Shown: positions 28,001-38,083 of the stretch, piece after piece
Position numbering within the stretch: the stretch's first letter is position 1
Layout: every line of letters starts with the position of its first letter
Source of the DNA: Scatophagus argus
Taxonomy: Eukaryota > Chordata > Actinopteri > Scatophagidae
Assembly (NCBI RefSeq): GCF_020382885.2
Contig: NC_058504.1
Span: 13,961,019 to 14,025,018 of the forward strand
Reading direction: 5' to 3'
Length of the DNA: 64,000 nt
Position numbers and translations under genes: made by a program
The notes under the pieces: model-generated
What the model saw: only the letters and a program-made list of their open reading frames with translations
The model's database searches: none
What the model was told of the DNA's origin: nothing

Positions 28001-28060
28001 AAATTAGGACTCAGGTCCCGGAATTAGGACTCAGGTCCCGGAATTAGGACTCAGGTCCCT
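28001..28060. repeat. 20-bp tandem repeat, three units
   Basis: The unit GGAATTAGGACTCAGGTCCC occurs three times in exact 20-bp register; units differ only at their first bases and at the final base. The near-identity of the copies suggests a recent local expansion. Confidence 0.95.
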
Positions 28061-28303
28061 TATGTTGGCTTTGAAAAAAAGCATGGCCTTGCTTGGATTC
28101 AAAGGTTTCAAAAGCCCACAGGTGAACGTACCGTGTGCGTTTTTCACAGCCTTATTGACTGGCATATGTAATACATGTATTGACACCAGATGCGCAGCAC
28201 ACAGAAATGATAGTGATTGAAATGATAGGTGAAACAAGGATACAATCCAAAGTCCTGTGTAATGAGAGATAGTGCCTGAAGCATAAGAGCTCTGGCACTG
28301 TAA

Positions 28304-28345
28304 TGTGTGTGTGTGTGTGTGTGTGTGTGTGGAGAGAGAGAGAGA
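28304..28345. repeat. (GT)n followed by (GA)n
   Basis: About fourteen GT units, then GGAGAGAGAGAGAGA. Confidence 0.95.
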
Positions 28346-28949
28346 CTAGAGTCACAGAAACTGCTCGCCCACAGCAGCGATATTAGACCAGAAGTACAAT
28401 AATCTACCGGAAATCAAATTTCTATTCAAAATAAAAGATGAAGAAAATTTGTGTACATCAGAAACAACAGTTTTTTTTTCGCATCCTCAAGCCACGATTA
28501 CCCACGGGGAAAAGTAGGCGACTGCTTCAGGGCCTCAGACCCTCAGGGACCCCAACAACTGTATGTTCACTGTTTGTGTGGCTTGCATGGTAAGTAGATT
28601 AACTGCAAATTAGTTGAGGTAATGCCCGGTGAAATTGCAATTTCCAAAATAAACTAAGATGACACGGTCTTTTAAACGAACCGTGTATGGAAATTGTCAG
28701 AAATTAAAACTCTAACAAAGTGCTATTATTGAGGTTTATACTGTGTAATTTGTTTACTTGTAGGTACAATCCTCACACAGATGTTGTTGTTGTCAATAAC
28801 TCCAAAGCAAAATTTTCCTTAGGACTCCTAAGTGGTTTTCTAGGCATACTTCTACAATCAGTGAAAGAAATTACAAGTCCTGGTCATCGTTGAGTGTTTT
28901 ATTTTGAAAGTTAAAAGCGGAAGTCAAAATACTATGCCTACTTGACCAG

Positions 28950-29407
28950 TATGTGAGTAGTTTCCACTCCTCGGCTCATATGATCACTCGATCGGAGGAC
29001 GTGTGTATGTGCTGCACAGTCGGCTGCGTCTCCGTGGCGCAGGACAGGACGATCTCCACGCCTTCAGGGACGCACTTGGTCACGGCGTCAGCTCTCCGCC
29101 TGTTTTCCCGTGAAAGCCCTTCCAGAACCAGGACAGTTCCCGAGCTGCTATCAAAAGACCTCTTCAGACATCAACCAGGCTGTGCCTCTGGAGTCCGGCT
29201 CCAGGTTACTGTTCCCGCTGATGCCAGTTGAACAGGCTGTTTTGTAAACGCAGATTTGGGATTATCTAGAGCCGCAGTTTTATTGATTTGACATCGGATA
29301 TAAGTCGGATCAAAGATGGGGATCAAAGTGTAGTGTTGGTAAGTACCAGCAACCCACTACTTCCATATTAGCAAATTGAGATTGTGCTCACGCCCACAGC
29401 CGCTGTA

Positions 29408-29444
<37 letters not shown>

Positions 29445-30360
29445 AACGCGCGTGGTGTTGGTGTTGGAATGCTTCATGACCAGCCGCCCATCCACGCATT
29501 TCCTCCACCTATGTTCTGTTTACTGTGACCACTGTGTCGTCACAGTTAGAACTTCACTAGTCACAGTGATGACATCATAATTCCTTATCGTGGACGAGAT
29601 ACCGTAGCGCCGCTTGCATCACTTTACTACGATGGAAGCATCACAGTCTGTGGCGTGAGTCAGCGGCATCCAGATCTGTTTAAAGGGAGTATCTGCGACG
29701 TCTGCCTCCTGACGTGCTCAGGAGAGAATGTCAGCAGGTGACACTGTGATGGTCGATGGCTAGAAAACAAAGACAGCAGACACTGATAACTCGGACAAAT
29801 GTTGCCTGTTATGCTGTTGTTGACAGGATTTGGTTAACCGGCAACATTGCGCAAAGCTTATCTCATTTTGACTAATTATTAACGTGGGAGTAAAGCTTCT
29901 GGGCGAACTCATTGCTGATTTTCACTCTTTGTTAATTCTGCCTCGGCGTGTATGAATTTCAGTCTTATCGTTTATTGCAGTTATTTGTCAGCACAGAGGC
30001 TGGACGGTGTTCGAGCAGGTGTGGCTCTGGTGACGTTTTACTATATTTTCCTTCGAATGAAAACAAAAAATCTGCATCATCCGCGAAATCCCTGGAGGTG
30101 GTGAGCTTACCAACATAAACCGAAATAAAAAGGACTTGTTATCTTTTTTTTTTGTTCGCAGCTTATTGCAAGGTGCATGAAATTAAGACCAGCTCTGTCA
30201 GAAACCAGTTAGATGGGGTGAAATTCTAACCATGGTTGTCCATATTACCAATAAAGCCACTTTTGCTCGCTCCCACGCCCTCAGCTCTGGTCTCCCGCGC
30301 CCGTCAGCCGGGCTGCACCCCTCAGACCCACCATTCCGTCCACGGCACGGAGCTCCAAGA
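28950..30360 (+). promoter_or_regulatory. rasgef1c: CpG-richer island, candidate rasgef1c promoter region
   Basis: CpG dinucleotides are sparse over most of the first 41 kb but cluster at 28970-29120, 29580-29720 and 30270-30360. A strong splice-donor consensus (TTG|GTAAGT) sits at 29339 on the + strand. RASGEF1C in mammals starts translation in its second exon, and here the first coding exon has an acceptor at 41107 only six bases before its ATG, so a non-coding exon must lie upstream. I infer that this island carries that exon and its promoter, leaving an intron of about 11.8 kb. No transcript evidence is available; the island could instead belong to a non-coding RNA. Confidence 0.4.
29407..29444. 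repeat. (GT)n followed by (GA)n
   Basis: Perfect GT units pass directly into a GA tract, inside the CpG-richer island. Confidence 0.9.
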
Positions 30361-31143
30361 GGCAACAGCAGCTTCTCTCACCTTTCTTAACACTTGCCCT
30401 GCCTCGACTTCGTTTACCTCCTCCCCCTGTTTAGGATGCAACCCTTGGAAATACCCTTGGTATGTACTCACTGGCAACACAGCTTCACTGGCAGTATGTG
30501 CTTCTGTATGACCACAGGAATGAAAAACAAATTATTATTATTATTATTTTGTCTGAGGCACTCTGGCTGAATATGCGTTCACTTTGTGAAATGAAAAACA
30601 TGCTGTAAATTAATTCACTGATTCTCTCCAGTCTTGCAGAAGTTAATCACTGAATTATTTCATTCCTGTACCGTCAACTTTGTCCTCCTCCAGTGATCAT
30701 TGACCCTGTGCAGCTCTTTGTTCCACCTCTTGAGCCTGCTGGGCCCATAAAGCCTCACTGCCCTTAGCAATAGAGCGGTTTCGAATTAAAATGACAGCTT
30801 GCTCTAACGGCACAGAAGATACAAGCTGTACAGGCATGAGTCACCCGAGCGGTGGGTCTGTCAGAAGTCTCCAGTGACAAGTGTGCAGGTACGGACACAG
30901 GCTGCAGCACATGTTCCCTCCAATTTCCAAGTCTGCAGAGAATAACAGGTGTGCTGTTAATGAGGGAACCGTTTGTTCTGACGTGAGATTTAGAAGTTGT
31001 CAGAGAGTGAAGCCAGTCATTGCGTGAGTGTGTTTGCGGGGAGAGAGGGCAGGGTCTGTCTGGGGCAGGTCGACAGGGAGGTAAACACAGTAGCTGTTAG
31101 TCTGGTAGCAATGACAGCTTTATCACCACCACAAGGTTTATAG

Positions 31144-31144
<1 letters not shown>

Positions 31145-31175
<31 letters not shown>
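31145..31175. repeat. (GT)n microsatellite
   Basis: About fifteen GT units with one GC interruption at the right end. Confidence 0.95.
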
Positions 31176-31178
<3 letters not shown>

Positions 31179-34100
31179 CATATGGGGGAAGGGGTTTGTG
31201 TGTGGAATCACAGATCTAAATCTATTCTACTCTACAGACATGACAGAATTCCACTACTGCTATGCAGCAGAGCCGTCAACACGGGAATCCTCTGCAATAC
31301 GCTGCTGGCAATTTAGCTACTTGTGCACAATGAATTGCAGTTTATTATCTGATTGTTAAGCACACATGAAGCAGTCAAACAAGCGAGTGATCATTAAATT
31401 GAATGTCCCATCAGTAAAAAAAGGAAAATTCTTTAGTTTGTTCAGAAGATTTCTGAGGGAAACACACAATAAAAGGAAACCGATTCTAAGCAGAAAAAGC
31501 ATAACTGTAAACAGGAGAACCCATCATTTTGTACATTTCCATTCCTATTAATGCATCATCCCAATGTTCCCGCTGAATCAGGAAAGTTCTCCTCCCAAAA
31601 TTTCCACCGGTGCTGCTTGATTGTTAAGTCTGTTTGAATTTTTATCCACACCTTGTCTCAAGAGTCCCTCAGCATGGCGGCAGCTTGACAGAAAAAAGGG
31701 GCACAGAACATCGTGACGCTCTGTGCATCATCACATCCTTTGGATGTCCTTTAGCTATTCGGCAGCTTTGCCTCTGACACTGGGATGATGAGAGTGATCT
31801 TGTCGACAGGCTGAGGCAGACAGGGTTCACATGTGGAATCACTCTGTCACAGCCGGCTGCTCTGTCACACAAGCGGAGGAATAAAAGGTGGTGGTGATGA
31901 TGGGGGCGGGGGCAAGGGATTTTGATGGAATAAAAGAGAGAAGCGGCAGTGTCACAGTGGGCACTCAACAGGCATCTAATTATCTCCCAACAGGAGACTT
32001 GACTCCATAGAAACGCTTTGTGCTCTCCAGAGCTGTATCCACATGGCCTGCATACTGTCGTATGGGCAGCTATTGACAGCCTGTCTTTATGGATTGACTT
32101 GGTAAATAAAAAAACAATGGAATATGATTAGATCCCTGCTGGTGTGTTCAATAAACCAGTGAGGTAAGAATACAAATTACACACATAGGCTCTGCGTAAT
32201 GAAATATTTCCCCATGTGAACTGCACGCTTCATCGGAATTTAATTTGGTTTATCAGGCTGGAGAAACCACTGCACTCCTGAGCTACTTGGTAACAGACCT
32301 GTGACAAGTTTACAAATGAAAAGAAGCTTCTGAAACTGTGGAGTGTTTTGCCAGTAGTGCTACTGAGCAATGCCTTTTTTCCCTTTTTTGTTTGTATTCT
32401 GCAGGTGCATACAATTCACATTCCCGATGCTGGTTTCGTGCCACTTTACTAATCAGCATTTGGTGGCAAATGCACATAGAGAAGCATTGGCCACCAAAGT
32501 CAGGCCAGTAACTACTGATACAAACTGCAGGATTCAAAGTGTGTATGTGGAGGGTTGAGGGCATAACTGTCTTTAAGAAACTAACCCATGGATACAGTAG
32601 GGTTTAACTAGCATTATCTGCTTTAATGTCATGTTTCTGCTTTAAAGATAAAGTGTTATTTTTAGCATTCAGTCGTTAAAATATGTTGCTAAAGTCTTCA
32701 TATCTATAGTACCATAATAATCACTAGGAAGTTCCCTGATAATTTGTTGGCACCACAGTGTTGTGGTGTGGTGTCATGCAGTTGCTGTAATTCATAGAAC
32801 TGTTCATCACAAGTCCACGCACAGAAGGTGTGAAGGCATCATGAATCTGTTTCATAGCTTGCATCATGTTACAGGTTAGCTGTCCAGACTGCATGGCAAT
32901 GAGGGTGTTTCTTTTTCAGATTATGGGCACAAAAATAATAAAGACTTGAAATCTCTTTATGTCCATATATCATCATGAAGCAGCTAGCTGCAGATTAATG
33001 AAGCGTGTGTTCTCTCCTGCGTTCAATCATAAAAATATGCACGGCACAAGTTGCGAACAGTCCAACAGGCCAAGCAGTCCCTTAGCACTAACTAGTATCT
33101 TTCAACATCATACATAAACAGTGACACACCGCATGCTTTGTCCACGCTGGGACAGGAAAGGAAGTGGCAATGATGAAATTAGTGATGTCAGGTAATTAGA
33201 TTTGCATCTGTTACTGCCTTGCTCGTTAGTTTGCTGTGGTTGTTGTGCACGTTCAATTGAGAGTAATACAATGCTGAGTTGGTGTTGGATGACCAATCTA
33301 ATTTTAAAAAGAGCTTAAAGGGCTATTGAAGTAGCTTGACATAGACATTCTTTCATCAAGCTTTTCTGTGTGCATGATCTTAATCACTGGACTCTGATTT
33401 TTCTACCTTTATTCTTCCATTTGCTTGGTGAGCTGGTAATTCCTAATGAGTGGTACTTGAGACAAAATCACTCTTATCTGATTCCCCCCAAAGTAGCATT
33501 GCATCAAGGGTGGTTGTAAATTGGAATATTGTAAATAATACATAACTTTTCTAGATCATTCTGACCATTGTGAATGACAGATTTCAGGGCATCCAAGGCC
33601 AAGACACATGCTGCATTTCCCACTGAGAGCCAGTCAGTGCTCAGCACCAATTATCTCTATGTATCATGATAGATTGCCCAGACCCCTCATCACGTGTCAC
33701 AGACTTTCGATTCATTTCAGTGCACCATTTCCATCCACTCCAAACAGGGGAAATAGACTCAGAAGTGCATTCTTCGCACATGAAGTTTTTTGAAGTGGTC
33801 TGAGGTCGGTGGATAATGGTCGTCCACCCTTTTGACTTGGTTCCAAACAGACAGACTTTCTCTCAGGCAGATGGTTTTGTGTGATGCTGATACTGATTCC
33901 ATTTAAATGTAAATAGCCAGCTAACAGTTTGATTTTAAGGACTGACGGTGTGCAACTTCTGTCTTTTAGCATTCCATCCCTGCAACTTTATCTCACTGTG
34001 CTTTGGTTCGAAACATGACAAAACGCAGAAACACAGCCGCACCTCTTGAAGAACAGTAGGACAGATGGTTGTTCTCACAGCAAATGCGTGAGATACACTT

Positions 34101-34584
34101 TGACTCTCTCAGCCCCTTTGTGAGCACACATACAATCAGAAATACAACAGCTGTGTCCAAACTCGCTCAGGAATGGGAATGGCGGCACACATGTACAGGG
34201 TGTGTTCATGGAAGAGAATTGCCACTGATGGAGCTGGTGGATGTGGAACAGGTGCCATTACGTCAGCATAACCCATACTCAGACACTACAGGGAGATTCC
34301 AATAAAAAGGATTTGGGAAGTGTGTCCCTGCTGATCCTGGAGTGTGATTCCCAACCTCTATCAGGCTCGTAGCACAGAAAGAGGCTGGGGAATGGGTGGG
34401 GAGCTAAAATTCCTGGACGGCAACTCAATCCCGTGTTTGGCTGCTGTGTGGGTGCAAGTGTGCATGCATGTGTTTTTTTTTGTTTTTTTGTTTTTTTCCC
34501 AAGACACAATGAACTCGCTTGTTTTCAGCTTCACGCCTCCTCAAACACATACCATTAACCAGCAGCAGTGCTCTGGTTCAATTT

Positions 34585-34604
34585 TGTTGTTGTTGTTGTT
34601 GTTG
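34585..34604. repeat. (GTT)n microsatellite
   Basis: Six to seven GTT units. Confidence 0.9.
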
Positions 34605-34714
34605 CGTGTGCAGTGACATATGTGTGGTATTTTGCGCCGCCAGGCAGTCACCGTGCAGCTCAGCGGGCAGATTGGCTTGACCCTTGCACCTCGGCGTTCA
34701 CTCTGGTCGCCAAT

Positions 34715-34975
34715 TCACTTTTGAGCCTGCTGTTGAGACTCGGGATGATGGTAGGGGCAGAGGGCCAAGAAGCCTCCCATGCCAGCGGCTCCCACTGGGC
34801 GAGCAGGCTGCTGCATGGCCATCTGTACAGGCATCCTGACTGGGCTCATTGGAAAGTAGGGCGTGTAGCAGGAGATGAAGGAGGAGGGGAGGAGAGGGGG
34901 ACATGTGGAAGGGAAATGGGAGTGAGAGGCTGATGACAAAGAGGTGTTTACTTTCTTATAATCCCTTGCCATCAT
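34715..34975 (-). other. Unassigned minus-strand open frame with coding-like 3' half
   Basis: The 3' 55 codons (about 34715-34880) read a Met/Pro/Gln-rich sequence with phrases such as FPMSPVRMPVQMAMQQPARP and PYHHPESQQQAQK before a stop. Codon choice is GC-ending and the GC content is higher than the flanks, unlike the random frames around it. I cannot name a family and see no clear splice acceptor. It may be a decayed retrocopy or a terminal exon, or chance on a GC-rich patch. Confidence 0.25.
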
Positions 34976-35647
34976 GAGAACACTCCATTATTTCTCTATT
35001 CACATCATGTCTGCTTTCAAAGAACACAGTGGAAAATTTAGGCCAGAGCTTACAAAGAATACTCTGAGGCACACAAAACAGTGTCAGGACCAAAAATATG
35101 CAAGTGTCTGCTTTTTTAGAGCGCGGTCCCGAAATAGATGAAGTGTTGAAACTGTAATGTGTTGAAGGAGCGAACATGTGGATCCTAAAGTAGAAAGGAA
35201 GTGTTAGAGTATGTAAATTAGTTGGTGTGCAGGGAACCAAGGAGTCATATGATGGAGAGAAAAAGAGTAGCTTAGTGAGTCTGGCAGTAGGCAAATTTAA
35301 CATTCAAGGAGCCTAGACTGTCTGCACAGAAGCCTGAGGGGGAATAGCACCCTCTCACCCCCTTACACAGCCTACCTTTCTCTCCTATCATTGCCATTTT
35401 ATTCTTGAACTTATCACAGCCCAGAGCAACCAGGAGATGCCTTTTTTACCACAGTCTTTTTACCTCCTTTTAACTGTGATCTCCCTGAAACCAGCAAGCA
35501 ACTATAGAAACAAAACATTGCTGCAATAACCATGTTGGAGATTTGCTGTGCTTACCTCTGATGATGTGCTGCTCCTCTAAAAATAGCACTGCATCACATC
35601 TTGGTTTCATGTTGTTCTGTGGTGACACGAGTGTCATCGTATTTTGG

Positions 35648-35807
35648 TATGTATGTGCATGTGTTTATGTATATCTATATATATATGTGTGTGTATCTGT
35701 GTATGTATGCATATGCTTATAAATTATACATTATTGTGTGATGAACGTATGTGTGTATCGATGTATATATGTGTATGTTTATATATATATGTGTATATAT
35801 ACACATT
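35648..35807. repeat. Compound (TATG/TATA/TGTA)n low-complexity tract
   Basis: About 160 bp of mixed TATG, TATA and GTGTA units, interrupted by TTATAAATTATACATT in the middle. Confidence 0.85.
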
Positions 35808-35808
35808 A

Positions 35809-35975
35809 GGGAGAAGGGGTGAGATTGAATAAGCTTTGGCTTCTTCTCACTCCTTTTGAACATAAATAAGTGTTAGGTCTTTCATTGTTTCATTGTTTTC
35901 TTCTTCTTTTTCTTTTCTTTGTTTGTCTATGTTCAAAAAATAACAAAAATACAAATAAAATAAACGTGCCATATC
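35809..35975 (+). repeat. LINE 3'-end fragment
   Basis: GGGAGAAGGGGTGAGATTGAATAAGCTTTGGCTTCTTCTCACTCCTTTTGAACATAAATAAG, a T-rich middle, then GTCTATGTTCAAAAAATAAC...AAATAAAATAAA. The 'AATAAGC-TTGGCTTCTTC-ACTCCTTTTGAAC' phrase followed by an A-rich end is typical of 3' tails of fish L1-type LINEs. The element is a short 5'-truncated copy. Confidence 0.45.
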
Positions 35976-37033
35976 TTTTTTTTTATAAAAAATAAATGTA
36001 AGCATCATTTAGACATAAGCAAAAAAGTGGCAAAAAACATTTTAAAAAAGTCAAACTCATTTATATTTTCACTTTTCCTGAGAAGCAATAAGAAAGCAGA
36101 TTATAAACCTCCACTCTATGTATTTGATTTTTTCACCCAATAACTCACCTGATCAATCTTGCCAAAATAAAAAAAAAAATCAAGCCATGTATCAGGTCTG
36201 CTGGTGCAGGAATAGATTTAACTAGATCTAATTGGACTTAGTAACATGCTTGTCTGGAACTTATTCAAGCCCTAGGAACAGTGCTGCTGGGCAAATGTTG
36301 TTTATGGATTGGTAAAATAGTTTAGGTAAGGCTTGGATTTTGACAATATAAAACTTTATGGAGAGTCCAGTATTTCAAACATATTCTCAGAAATACATCT
36401 CATTCTTGCCCAAACTCAGAAGTTAAGAAATTGCTTTTTTTATTATCTTCATGAAAGTATCTATACTATGTCCACTGCTATAAAGGCATACATCTTGTCC
36501 TTAACCTTAATTTGGGCCAATGATGAGTAGACATGGCCCGCAGTGTTAATGAATTAAAGTAACTATGATAGCCTTTAGCCTTAATTTTTAAAAAAAACAT
36601 GTCCCTAACTACAGACAACACCTATGCTGTTTAGCAAGAGTGACTTTAGATGCATCTGACCCCACCAAGGAGCCTTGAGTCATTACCTTTGACCCTTGAC
36701 TCCTTAATGACACAGGTCAGACAGTGGCTTGAATTGTTCTGAATAAGCCTCTTCAGTCTTAAAGGAGAGCCGTCTCCGTTACCAGTCATCCTCATCAATA
36801 AAAAACTGATTTGTCACCATGCTACCATACATACCTATGTGTGCAACAGGCACACATAGGTAGGTGTGAGTAATACTATTTATGCGGTAAAACAGGTTTC
36901 ACAGAGACCAAGAGGGGAATGGCTACTGGGAAACAGAAATGAACACAGTTGTGAAGCTGTTTGACAACTTCAAGCTGCTCAGAATGCCATTGTTTCATGA
37001 ACGCATACCACATACACGAGCACACTTACACTT

Positions 37034-37064
<31 letters not shown>

Positions 37065-37179
37065 GAGTCAAGGGTGCTGATAAAGATTGTGTGTCTCCAG
37101 ACAGTGCCGTTCTGTTAATCATGATAGAACAGAGCAGTTAGATCCTCTGATGGCTATGATAACAGCCTGACAGAATCAC
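35976..37179. other. Gene-free stretch
   Basis: AT-rich non-coding DNA. The only structure that stands out is an 11-bp perfect hairpin at 36833-36861. CA tracts occur near 37034-37062. Confidence 0.5.
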
Positions 37180-37400
37180 AAGACCAACACATCTACACAC
37201 ACACACACACACACGCACACATTGTTAGACGATGCATTGACTTCCATTCATTGTGACAGCCTAACTCAAACCCTAATCCTAACCCAGTACCCCAGAAATG
37301 ACGCACTGCCTCATCAGGACCAGTCCTGATCCTGACAAGGTTGGTGTGTGTAGAGACAAGCCCCCCCAGTAGGTAACAAAAACATGCACAGACACACACA
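37180..37400. repeat. Fish intronic repeat with CCCTAA-like core
   Basis: A CA tract (37194-37214) is followed by GATGCATTGACTTCCATTCATTGTGACAGCCTAACTCAAACCCTAATCCTAACCC. The phrase 'GCATTGACTTCCATTCATT...CCCTAACCCTAACC' is a widespread fish interspersed repeat that often carries degenerate telomere-like units. This is not a true telomeric tract: only three imperfect CCCTAA-like units are present. Confidence 0.55.
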
Positions 37401-37926
37401 CACACAAACAATGACACTCCACCAGCTGTCTAGACAGAGTGCAGAGCTGCCGTTAGCGAGCTGCTGGAGATCTCAGGGGGGATTAGAGCATACACCATTG
37501 CTCTCACCTGTTTTTAGTTGTTTCTTAGTGTGTTTTTTCATGCAGTGTTGATGCAGCGTGACAGGCACACAGGGAGCTGGGTGTATCATGAGGTATGGAA
37601 ACAAGTTATACATAGACTACAGCTGTGGGTGGCTTCTTTGTCACATTGTAGGGAACAAAAGCACTGTAAGCAATATGGTTGTGAAAATATAAGAAGTCAT
37701 AAAAGGTAGTGGTCTGTCCATAAACCTCCATACAGCCAAACTTTTCACTAATACAACAACAAAGTGTCTATTTATGCTCCTCCATTCGGCAATACTTGTC
37801 TCCTGAGTCAAAGTTCTTATCAATATACACATATTTTTTAAGAGGTATAGCTTATTCACTGAGACCTGAGTACTGTAGTTCGTTCTTTTCATGTTCCCAT
37901 TGTGAACATACAGTAAAGTATCCTTG

Positions 37927-38007
37927 ATCCTTTATTGTTGATATATCATATTGAAAATATTATCATATTGAAAATATCAACAATAAAGGATTTATTGTTG
38001 ATATTTT
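37927..38007. repeat. Composite palindrome (arm - two tandem units - inverted arm - direct arm)
   Basis: An 18-bp arm (37927-37944) recurs as a perfect inverted copy at 37974-37991. Between and overlapping them are two perfect 17-bp tandem units, TATCATATTGAAAATAT (37944-37960 and 37961-37977). Fourteen bases of the left arm then recur in direct orientation at 37991-38004. The layout is arm, unit, unit, inverted arm, partial direct arm. It could extrude a cruciform or reflect template-switch replication. Confidence 0.9.
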
Positions 38008-38014
38008 GGCACAG

Positions 38015-38077
38015 CGCAAAAAAGGTGACACCTGCGGGACCAAGGTGGTGTCCTACATCCGCTTAGCTCAAGAAATG
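38015..38077 (+). other. Exon-like 63-bp open segment, unassigned
   Basis: A 21-codon open segment is bounded by CACAG on the left and a consensus donor ATG|GTGAGT on the right, with both edges in phase 0. Its reading (RKKGDTCGTKVVSYIRLAQE, then M) is the only open frame across it, and its GC content and codon choice stand out from AT-rich surroundings. I do not recognise the peptide. It could be an alternative rasgef1c exon, an exon captured from another gene, or a chance match; the polypyrimidine tract on its left is poor. It begins eight bases after the composite palindrome. Confidence 0.3.
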
Positions 38078-38083
38078 GTGAGT

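Larger units (their letters stand above)
30361..34714. other. Gene-free stretch, probably rasgef1c intron 1
   Basis: No supported exon. Simple repeats are ATT units at 30530-30549, GT at 31145-31175 and GTT at 34585-34604. If the first exon is at 29338, this is intronic. Confidence 0.45.

Noticed and set aside
37258..37290. Interstitial telomere repeat
   Set aside because: Only three imperfect CCCTAA-like units, inside a fish repeat that carries such units as part of its own sequence.
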